From an uncultured Pirellulaceae bacterium (GTDB lineage: Bacteria > Planctomycetota > Planctomycetia > Pirellulales > Pirellulaceae), in NCBI GenBank assembly GCA_947258905.1, contig CAMYKF010000353.1, positions 1-7,018 on the forward strand: DNA of 7,018 nt. Reading direction: 5' to 3'. Every line of letters begins with the position of its first letter. Within the stretch, counting starts at the first letter, position 1. The notes below the pieces were generated by a model. That model did no database searches, was not told the DNA's origin, and saw nothing but the letters and a program-made list of their open reading frames with translations. Positions 1 through 6,017 of the stretch are shown in pieces. Made by a program: the position numbers and the translations under genes.

Positions 1-1535
1 CGCACCAGATCCCGCATCTCGATCCACGGAGAAATGAACTCGGCGTCGGTTGCCTCACCTGCCGTACCGTAGGTTGGCCACAGCTGCATAAAGCTGTAGG
101 TCAGTGGCAAAATGCCGTCTTCCTGTGTGCGGAAGTTTAACCATGACCCCGCAGCCAGCGAGTCGATGTACTCCGGCTCGGTGCGGATCGTATGTCGAGT
201 CCAGTCGCTCCAGAAGGTGCCGTTGTTGGCGCGGATATATAATTCATCGACACTTCGTGTCTCATAAACGCCAGTTTTGAATTCCAGATCGAAAAAGTCC
301 TGGGGCGTCATGTCATGCACAACACCGGGTGTCAGAGTAGAGGCACCCAGGCGGAAGTTGCCGGACAAGGGATCGGTGTTGGCATCGTAGACCTGAAATC
401 CCGTGTACACGGGCCCGTCATCGAGCTTTTCCACTAACACCGAAACATCCACAAATTCCAGTTGCTGGCGAATCGTGTAATCGCGGTTGACGCCGATTAC
501 CGGCTTCTCATTGGTAGCCACTCGAATGGTCTGGATCTCGCTCCAGTGCTTGCCATCGAATACCTGAATACGAATTTGTTCGTTGAAGGAACGTGATGCC
601 GACAGCCACTCCATGTTGCCAAGTTCGGAAAACTCCCTTTCCACCCACTGATTGGCGGCAATCGGAACGCCGTTTTCCAAAATCGTGCCGGACCACGAGT
701 GCGGGCTGGTGTCCCAGAAACGCACGCGTTTGGGCGAGTTGTTGTCGGCATCGGTGACCACAAACAATTCACGCAACGCCACCGTTTCTTCGGTTGCCAT
801 CACGTACTCGGTGGGAACCACGACAGGCCGGTTGAAGTTGACCGTCGTGAATGAATTCAGCATCAGCGGGAAACTCCATTTCCCCTGGCCATTGGAGCCG
901 TCACCATAATTGCGGTCAAATGCCCGCAAATAGATGGGGTCGTTGTTGGGAGCTGCCAGCGCGGCATAGAAGCGCAGCCTTGGCATATCGTCGACCTCGA
1001 CGTAATGCCACATGCCGGGATCAAGAACCACGCCGTCCAGCTCCAAATAACCGGAAGTCGCACCCGGATTGGCTTCAAAAATCTTGTAGCGACTGATGGG
1101 GAATCCATCCGGATCATTAGCATTAAAGAATTCGTTGACCAGAATGTATTCATTCTGCACGACCGAGAGGTCGGAGCCCGTGACGATCGGTCGCGTCGTG
1201 TTCTCGACAACCGTGTAGAAGTAGGCATCGGACACCGGGCCCAGCTGGCCGGCTGCCTCGGCACGGAACTGGATGTTTTCCTTGCCGATTACCGTACCTG
1301 AGTGGTAGACCAGCAAACCGACATTCGCGTAGTCATACCGGTGCCAGACATTGGGAGACAGCTGTATGCCGTTGTAAGTCCAGTAACCGGAATTGACCTG
1401 GTTGTTTTGATCACGCAGTTCGATATGCGTGGGGACATCGCCATCGGGATCAAACACCGTAAAAATCTCGGTGGCGACCTTGGTCGTGCCCAGCAAAATG
1501 GTTGTGTCGTCGACGATTACGGTTGGTGCGCCCAT
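1..1535 (-). CDS. Large repeat protein, N-terminal 511 residues, leading into a probable serralysin-like metalloprotease domain (partial, runs off left edge)
   Basis: I translated this frame by hand. It is open from an ATG at 1535-1533 to the window edge, with no stop; an in-frame TGA lies 42 bases upstream of the ATG. The product has four divergent repeats at roughly residues 1-115, 116-240, 241-344 and 345-455. Shared landmarks are a DPDGD/DADN-type acidic turn, an SG-x-aromatic segment followed by a glycine strand, and an endpoint such as LYIRANNGTFWSDW (from residue 432). Such repeats are known from large secreted bacterial proteins with calcium-binding or serralysin-type domains. From about residue 474 the sequence GILPLTYSFMQLWP, then a stretch ending FISPWIEMRDLVR, resembles the opening strand and first helix of M10 serralysin-like domains; the HExxH zinc motif would lie beyond the edge. 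There is no signal peptide and no cysteine in 511 residues, which fits type I secretion (inference). Start supported by GAGG and AGGAG upstream. Reading frame is secure; protease assignment is moderate. Confidence 0.8.
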   Translation of the reverse strand, partial: MGAPTVIVDDTTILLGTTKVATEIFTVFDPDGDVPTHIELRDQNNQVNSGYWTYNGIQLSPNVWHRYDYANVGLLVYHSGTVIGKENIQFRAEAAGQLGPVSDAYFYTVVENTTRPIVTGSDLSVVQNEYILVNEFFNANDPDGFPISRYKIFEANPGATSGYLELDGVVLDPGMWHYVEVDDMPRLRFYAALAAPNNDPIYLRAFDRNYGDGSNGQGKWSFPLMLNSFTTVNFNRPVVVPTEYVMATEETVALRELFVVTDADNNSPKRVRFWDTSPHSWSGTILENGVPIAANQWVEREFSELGNMEWLSASRSFNEQIRIQVFDGKHWSEIQTIRVATNEKPVIGVNRDYTIRQQLEFVDVSVLVEKLDDGPVYTGFQVYDANTDPLSGNFRLGASTLTPGVVHDMTPQDFFDLEFKTGVYETRSVDELYIRANNGTFWSDWTRHTIRTEPEYIDSLAAGSWLNFRTQEDGILPLTYSFMQLWPTYGTAGEATDAEFISPWIEMRDLV

Positions 1536-1538
1536 TCT

Positions 1539-1549
1539 CTCCTGGCCTC
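1539..1549 (-). promoter_or_regulatory. Ribosome-binding site of the repeat/protease gene
   Basis: On the minus strand GAGG (1549-1546) and AGGAG (1543-1539) precede the ATG at 1535 by 10 and 3 bases. The first spacing is favourable and the second is tight. No other ATG lies between the upstream in-frame TGA and this start, so the site decides the start. It also argues that the protein truly begins inside its first repeat and has lost no signal peptide. Confidence 0.6.
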
Positions 1550-1632
1550 GTATGTTATGAAGACTTCCACCAAATCAGGCAAATAATGCATACAGATCCG
1601 CCTAAACGAATCTATTGGTTAACGACCGACCA

Positions 1633-1648
1633 TCGAGTGTGTACTCGA
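1633..1648. promoter_or_regulatory. Perfect palindrome TCGAGT-GTGT-ACTCGA, possible operator
   Basis: Two 6-base arms are perfectly inverted around a 4-base spacer, centred about 105 bases upstream of the start codon of the repeat/protease gene. Symmetry and position would suit a dimeric repressor or activator site. The core GTACACAC (minus strand) recurs on the plus strand at 1768-1775 inside another inverted repeat. No regulator gene is in the window and I match it to no known operator consensus. A 12-base match can occur by chance, so confidence is low. Confidence 0.25.
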
Positions 1649-1761
1649 AAAGTCGCATTATTCGCTGAATTCCCTCTGCCCCGATAATGTGATCAGATTG
1701 ATTCGGCATACCAGATGTGGTCGCCGTGATTGGGAAGAATCCATTCTAGTTAGCAGGTAGG

Positions 1762-1813
1762 GATTTTGTACACACAAAATCAGGCCGCTGAGGCCGACCC
1801 GGTGGTTCAGCGG
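1762..1813 (-). terminator. Two adjacent inverted repeats, candidate terminator of the oxidase-sthA transcript
   Basis: Reading the minus strand, CCGCTGA (1813-1807) pairs perfectly with TCAGCGG (1791-1785) across a 15-base loop. It is followed by CCTGATTTTGTG, a short T tract, and this overlaps a second perfect hairpin GATTTTGT-GTGT-ACAAAATC (1781-1762). A GC-rich stem followed by a T run is terminator-like, but the tract has only four Ts and the element is about 210 bases after the sthA stop. It might instead be a regulatory structure for the next gene or a dispersed palindromic repeat. Confidence 0.3.
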
Positions 1814-2026
1814 GACGGGGTTCGGGTTGCGCCAGCTGTACCGGGAATGCGCAAAAAACATACGTATACAAGCATTTATCCGGTCAAAAACGGTTCCATT
1901 TTCAGGGCTTTGTGGGGCCTGATTGCCAACATCTGAACGCACCATCGGCCAGTTGAACGAATATTGGGGCGACCGAATCCGGTCTCCGTCGTGAACGAAT
2001 CGGGCTCGATGCGGACCCCATCGGCC

Positions 2027-3412
2027 TCAAAAAATCCGGTTGAATCCATTGTGAGCCGCGACCCGATAGGCTTCCGCCATCGTGGGATAGTTAAATGTCG
2101 TACGCAAAAAGTACTTCAGCGAATTGCCTTCTCCCTGGCGATCCATCACCGCCTGGCCGATGTGGATGATCTCGGCAGCATTGGGCCCAAAGCAATGAAC
2201 GCCGAGCACCGCCAGCGTTTCGCGATGGAACAGGATCTTTAGCATGCCCACCGGGCGGCCGGTAATTTGGGCGCGGGCCAGATTCTTGAATCGGGCGACC
2301 CCGACTTCATAAGGCACGCAAGCTTCCGTTAACTCGCGCTCGGTTTGCCCGATGGAACTGATCTCCGGACTGGTGTAGATACCCGCAGGAATCTGGCCCA
2401 AGGCTTCAATCTCATCCAGATTTCCCAGGAAATGATTGGCTGCCGCCCGCCCCTGAGTGTAAGCGGCACTGGCCAGCGACGGAAAACCGATCAAATCACC
2501 GACGGCGTAAATCCCGGGAACCTGCGTTTGATAGAACTCATCAACCGCCACGTAACCCCGTGAATCAGCCTCCAGCCCTACATGGTCCAGGTCCAGCGTG
2601 TCACTGTTGCCGGTCCTGCCGGCTGCCCACAACAGGATATCGGTCTTCAGCCGTTTGCCGCTCTTCAATTCCAGTTCCACGCCATCATCCTGACCCTTGA
2701 TAGATACGTACTTCTCGTCATGCCGGATTACGATCCCGTTTTCACGCATGTGATAGCTGAGCGCGTCCGAGATCTCGTCATCCAGAAAATCCAGCAACCG
2801 GTCGCGGCTGTTCACCAGATTAATCTTGATTTCCAGATGTCTCAGCATCGATGCGTACTCGCAGCCAACCACGCCGGCCCCGTAGACAGACATTGTGCGT
2901 GGTTTGAAATCCAGTGACAGAATCGAATCGCTGTCGAAAACTCGCGGATGGGAAAAGTCGATATGATCGGGGCGATACGGCCGCGATCCAGTGGCCAGAA
3001 TGATGGCGTCGGCCTGCAGTTTCCGATCGCCGTCGACCAGCATCGTATTCTGGTCCACAAAGCGGGCTTCGCCATGGATGACTTCCACGTCATTGCGATT
3101 GAAAAAGCGGCGCCGCAGTCCCTCTTGCTGGCCGATGATGGACTCGGTGCGGGCTTTCAAATCGGCCATCGTGAAGTTCACCGATACGCCGCAAGCCCGC
3201 ATCAACGGATGACTCAGGGCTTCGGTCAGTTGATAGATCGCGAAACGCAGTGCCTTGCTGGGGATCGTGCCCCAATGGGTACAGCCACCGCCGACCTTGT
3301 CGTAGCGTTCCACCAATTGGACACAACGGCCACTTTTGGCCAGTTGCATCGCTGCACCTTCGCCGCCAGGTCCCGACCCCACGACAATCACATCCGCTGT
3401 TTTTTCACTCAT
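2027..3412 (-). CDS. sthA: Soluble pyridine nucleotide transhydrogenase SthA (UdhA)
   Basis: A cytosolic FAD enzyme that moves hydride between NADPH and NAD+, usually draining excess NADPH. The 461 residues align along the whole length with E. coli SthA (466 aa, from memory). FAD-binding GSGPGG is at 12-17. The signature VGGGCTHWGTIPSKAL is at 40-55, where C44 is kept but the second redox cysteine of disulfide reductases is replaced by T49, as in SthA. ATGSRPYRP is at 140-148, the second dinucleotide fold GAGVVG at 178-183, and the FAD-contacting VGD at 304-306. The C-terminal dimerisation domain contains NYPTMAEAYRVAA (441-453); the catalytic His of lipoamide dehydrogenase (HPT) is Tyr442 here. 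These changes separate it from lipoamide dehydrogenase and mercuric reductase. The start overlaps the oxidase stop (ATGA, 3412-3409), so translational coupling is likely. Family assignment is very sure. Confidence 0.96.
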   Translation of the reverse strand: MSEKTADVIVVGSGPGGEGAAMQLAKSGRCVQLVERYDKVGGGCTHWGTIPSKALRFAIYQLTEALSHPLMRACGVSVNFTMADLKARTESIIGQQEGLRRRFFNRNDVEVIHGEARFVDQNTMLVDGDRKLQADAIILATGSRPYRPDHIDFSHPRVFDSDSILSLDFKPRTMSVYGAGVVGCEYASMLRHLEIKINLVNSRDRLLDFLDDEISDALSYHMRENGIVIRHDEKYVSIKGQDDGVELELKSGKRLKTDILLWAAGRTGNSDTLDLDHVGLEADSRGYVAVDEFYQTQVPGIYAVGDLIGFPSLASAAYTQGRAAANHFLGNLDEIEALGQIPAGIYTSPEISSIGQTERELTEACVPYEVGVARFKNLARAQITGRPVGMLKILFHRETLAVLGVHCFGPNAAEIIHIGQAVMDRQGEGNSLKYFLRTTFNYPTMAEAYRVAAHNGFNRIF

Positions 3413-4590
3413 CCTGCGTCAATCCCTGCGTCAATCAAAAGACTGCATGTTCGTTGGTTGCCGGCCGGTATTAAAACGCCTGAGCCGCAAAAAATGTCAT
3501 CTCGCCGGGTTCCGTCGACCAGATTGACCAGCGCTTGCCCGATCACCGGAGTGAACTTGAAGCCGTGTCCGGACATACCACAGGCAAAGGCAATATGCGG
3601 AGAATCTTCCAGCACATCGACGACAAAGTGCTTGTCGGGTGACATCGTGTACATGCACAGACTGTGATCCACGTGTACCGCACGCGGCGTATTGAAGTGC
3701 TGATGGGCGAACTCCTGAACACGCTGCAAGTCCACACCATCCAGCTGCCGATCAACGTGCAAAGGGTCGTTCATTTGATGGCCGCCGCTGTGTTCGGCAA
3801 TCTTGTTACCCCGGCCATCAATGTCCGGAAATCCATAAAAGTATCCTGCGGGCGTCTCGAAGAAAAACACGGGACAACCCTCCGACAACTTCGCCCGCTC
3901 GTCGGCAATCCGAAACCAGTGCTGGTGCTTGGCAATGACCTGCAACGGAATTTTCAGGGCGGACAACAGGTCATTGGCCCATGCCCCGGCCGTCACAATG
4001 ACCCGCCGGCCGGTGAACGTGCCCTGATCGGTTTGCACTCGTACGTCGCCGCCTGATTGGCTGAAGTTGCCAACCGTCGCGCCGTCGCGCAACTCGGCCC
4101 CGGCCTGCCGTGCCAGCTCGGCCATTGTTTCCACGCACGTTTCGACCAGCAGGTAGCCGGCGATTTCTTCATACAATCCAACCGTCCCCTCGTCGAAATT
4201 AAACAACGGGAATTGCTCGCGCAGTTCCGCGAGTTCATAACGACGGATTGGCAAGTTGTGCTGGTCGGCACTCGATTGAATGCCGCCAATAATCGGACCA
4301 TCAGGCTGGCCAACCTGCAGCAATCCTGTCCGCGCGAAAAGTGACCGTCCGCTTCGCCGCTCGATTTCATCCCATAGCCGGTAGGCGTCCAGCACCACAG
4401 GCACATAGTCCGGGTGTTCAAAATAGGCCTGACGGATGATGCGTGTCTGGCCGTGGGAACTGCCTCGCGCATGGCCGGGCGGAAACCGGTCCAGCCCCAG
4501 CGTTCGCCAGCCGCGAGCGGCGGCAAACATCGCTGCCGCGCTGCCCACCCCTCCGGTTCCAATCACAATGCAGTCGTACGTTTTGCTCAT
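3409..4590 (-). CDS. solA: FAD-dependent amine oxidase, monomeric sarcosine oxidase / N-methyl-L-tryptophan oxidase family
   Basis: Probably oxidatively demethylates an N-methyl amino acid, giving amine, formaldehyde and H2O2 in the cytoplasm. The 393 residues show GTGGVG (11-16) for FAD, then SSHGQTRIIRQAY (44-56), matching the sarcosine oxidase active-site segment with its His and two Arg. YFYGFP is at 250-255, and K263 in NKIAEH corresponds to the oxygen-activating lysine. CMYTMSPDKHF begins at C312, the covalent flavin attachment cysteine, and SGHGFKF (340-346) is the family's C-terminal signature. KIAEHSGG looks closer to SolA than to Bacillus sarcosine oxidase, but the substrate cannot be read from sequence, so the symbol marks the family only. 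The last 25 or so residues do not resemble the family tail and may come from a +1 insertion in a T6 run (3494-3489, minus strand). Weak AGG ribosome site, 7 bases before the ATG. Overlaps sthA by 4 bases. Confidence 0.9.
   Translation of the reverse strand: MSKTYDCIVIGTGGVGSAAAMFAAARGWRTLGLDRFPPGHARGSSHGQTRIIRQAYFEHPDYVPVVLDAYRLWDEIERRSGRSLFARTGLLQVGQPDGPIIGGIQSSADQHNLPIRRYELAELREQFPLFNFDEGTVGLYEEIAGYLLVETCVETMAELARQAGAELRDGATVGNFSQSGGDVRVQTDQGTFTGRRVIVTAGAWANDLLSALKIPLQVIAKHQHWFRIADERAKLSEGCPVFFFETPAGYFYGFPDIDGRGNKIAEHSGGHQMNDPLHVDRQLDGVDLQRVQEFAHQHFNTPRAVHVDHSLCMYTMSPDKHFVVDVLEDSPHIAFACGMSGHGFKFTPVIGQALVNLVDGTRRDDIFCGSGVLIPAGNQRTCSLLIDAGIDAG
3413..3436. repeat. Perfect 12-bp tandem duplication at the oxidase/sthA junction
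   Basis: The 12 bases CCTGCGTCAATC (plus strand) occur twice in direct succession, at 3413-3424 and 3425-3436, immediately before the sthA start. In the oxidase frame they encode IDAG twice as the last eight residues. On the minus strand the join creates GCAGGG, placing an AGGG about 11 bases before the sthA ATG; a single copy would leave only an AGG abutting the start. The duplication is certain. Its effect on sthA translation is inference. Confidence 0.9.
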
Positions 4591-4606
4591 GGATAAACCT
4601 GGTCAA

Positions 4607-4704
4607 TCCTCGTCCTCGTCTTTGTCCTCGTCTTTGTCCTTGTCAAGCTCCCGCCGCCATGGGGATCAGGACAAAGACAAAGGACGATGACAAAGACAAG
4701 GATG
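4607..4704. repeat. Inverted pair of hexamer arrays forming a long imperfect hairpin
   Basis: At 4607-4642 the plus strand is six consecutive hexamers of pattern TC-Y-T-Y-G (such as TCCTCG and TCTTTG). At 4668-4704 the same kind of array lies in the opposite orientation, with one 7-base unit. The inner arms, 4630-4640 and 4668-4678, are perfectly complementary over 11 bases around a 27-base loop, and pairing continues outward with a bulge. It fills nearly all the 119-base gap between the DUF58 stop and the oxidase start. It may act as a transcription terminator or as leader structure, or simply be an expanded repeat. There is no T tract. I recall similar GAC-rich intergenic runs in some planctomycetes but cannot verify this here. 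Confidence 0.85.
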
Positions 4705-4709
4705 TTTTA

Positions 4710-6017
4710 TCAGGCCAACAACACCTGCCGCTCACAAATCGCGCGAATCGATGCCTTGTCCATCAAGTGCCGGGTCTCAATCCCTTCGGCCAGTAGCGGG
4801 GCACTCAAATGGCTAAAGCGTTCGATCTCGAAACAGTTGATAATCGCGGTAACCGCATAGCCCTGACGTCGCAGTTCGCCCAATGCCACGCCGACTTCCA
4901 GATCGACATGAGTCAGGATGGCAATGATCGTGGCGTCGCGCGGCAAGCGTTGCTGCGCTTCGCCGATCATCTCAAAGAACGATAACCCGTCCGTTTTCTC
5001 CAATCGGGCCAGCGCCTGCAGAATGTGCACGATCTGATCATCGGCTCGCTGCGTCGGCACAATCACTGGACGCAATCGTTCGTTGTTGCGGTCCATCGAA
5101 GCGGACTTAAGTGCTTCGTCGCGTGTCCGCCGGTCACCCCGCCAGCCTTCTTCGCGAATGCGGTCTGCCGCATCGCGACCATTGGAGACCAGTCCGACCT
5201 GCTGACGCATTTGCTGGACGGCATTGGCCACACTGGCGGCACAGGTGATGGCCAGTTCGCTACGCATTGGCTCATGCCGGCGATCAAAGGAGTTTTTGTG
5301 GAAGTCCAGCAGAATGGTGGCGCCCGCCACCGACGATGGCTCGTAGATTTTGCTTTGCAGGTTCCCGGTCCGTGCCGTAGCCCGCCAGTGAATTCTGGAA
5401 AGCGAATCGCCGCTTTGGTACTGCCGCACACCGGCGATCCGCGTCGGGTCTTCAAACAACCGATGCGTGATAACGATTTCGCCGATGGGTCGACGGGAGG
5501 CAATGTCGTAACCTTCCAGCCGTACGACTTCGGGCTCAACCAGCAAGTAATCCGGTTGCTGCAGCACGCGATACCGGCGATTCAGTCCAAACAGATCGCC
5601 CGTCTCGGCGACCAGCGGACCGATCTGGTAATAGCCTCGGCGGTTGCATTTGATCTGATACATCATCTGCAGCTGGCCGCCAGCCTTGAAATCGGTAACT
5701 TCCATGTGCCGGCCTGTTACCTGAATGCGTTTGCCTTTTTCGCCGCGGTCGGCTTTGCTCAATATGTCCTCGACCAGCACCCACGAGATCGGAAACCGGC
5801 CTTCGTTCTTCACCTTGATGGCTACCGGAATCGTATCACCCACCTTGGCCACCAGTAGATTGACGGTTCGCGATGCCCGCAGGGAACTGATCCAGCCGCT
5901 GGAAAACAGGTGGCTGATGAAAAACACCGCCACTAACGCATAGACGGCGTAAACGAGGATGCCCATGTTAAACAGCCAGGCAGCAGCCAGTAGCAACAAG
6001 GCAATGACCAGCAACAT
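4710..6017 (-). CDS. DUF58 domain membrane-anchored protein, MoxR partner
   Basis: The 435-residue protein has two N-terminal hydrophobic segments (about 2-16 and 18-38) separated by a short turn, so it is probably held in the membrane by a hairpin with its body on one side. A beta-rich region (about 50-165) precedes the DUF58 signature RQYQSGDSLSRIHWRATART at 198-217, whose core is GD, IHW and RATAR. The following ATILLDFHKNSF (233-244) sits where the first strand of a von Willebrand A-like fold is expected in this family, but the metal-site pattern looks degenerate. The start overlaps the MoxR stop (TGATG), and GAGG at 6028-6025 is 7 bases upstream. MoxR/DUF58 pairs are often followed by transglutaminase-like or VWA genes; here a repeat hairpin and an amine oxidase follow instead. 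Biochemical role unknown. Confidence 0.92.
   Translation of the reverse strand: MLLVIALLLLAAAWLFNMGILVYAVYALVAVFFISHLFSSGWISSLRASRTVNLLVAKVGDTIPVAIKVKNEGRFPISWVLVEDILSKADRGEKGKRIQVTGRHMEVTDFKAGGQLQMMYQIKCNRRGYYQIGPLVAETGDLFGLNRRYRVLQQPDYLLVEPEVVRLEGYDIASRRPIGEIVITHRLFEDPTRIAGVRQYQSGDSLSRIHWRATARTGNLQSKIYEPSSVAGATILLDFHKNSFDRRHEPMRSELAITCAASVANAVQQMRQQVGLVSNGRDAADRIREEGWRGDRRTRDEALKSASMDRNNERLRPVIVPTQRADDQIVHILQALARLEKTDGLSFFEMIGEAQQRLPRDATIIAILTHVDLEVGVALGELRRQGYAVTAIINCFEIERFSHLSAPLLAEGIETRHLMDKASIRAICERQVLLA

Larger units (their letters stand above)
1536..2026. other. Intergenic region between sthA and the repeat/protease gene
   Basis: About 490 bases with no convincing gene. A 95-codon minus-strand frame at 1945-1658 has no ribosome-binding site and a composition unlike the neighbouring proteins (rich in R, S and N), and I recognise no family. 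The stretch must carry the 3' end of the sthA transcript and probably the promoter of the downstream gene. Visible structure: a small perfect hairpin GACCG-AATC-CGGTC at 1971-1984; two adjacent inverted repeats at 1762-1813; and a 16-base palindrome at 1633-1648. On the minus strand a TTGACC at 1887-1882 followed by an AT-rich run is weakly promoter-like, but I cannot place a good -10 box with standard spacing. Confidence 0.6.

Noticed and set aside
863..1264. 133-codon minus-strand frame within the repeat/protease region
   Set aside because: It is in a different frame from the long open frame that carries clear repeat motifs; a shadow.
1861..1890. Minus-strand TTGACC plus AT-rich run as a sigma-70-type promoter
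   Set aside because: No acceptable -10 hexamer at 16-18 base spacing, and it is about 350 bases from the gene start.
1658..1945. 95-codon minus-strand frame in the intergenic region
   Set aside because: No ribosome-binding site, no recognisable domain, and it spans the inverted repeats; likely a chance open frame.
1971..1984. GACCG-AATC-CGGTC hairpin as an sthA terminator
   Set aside because: Only 5 bp of stem with no following T tract; too weak to call alone.
2948..3667. 239-codon plus-strand frame antisense to sthA and the oxidase
   Set aside because: It crosses the junction of two clear minus-strand genes and shows no family signature.
3993..4562. 189-codon minus-strand frame inside the oxidase gene
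   Set aside because: Out of frame with the amine oxidase, whose active-site and flavin motifs are all in the other frame.
5025..5858. 277-codon plus-strand frame antisense to the DUF58 gene
   Set aside because: Lies wholly opposite a well-supported DUF58 protein; composition fits an antisense shadow and no family is recognisable.
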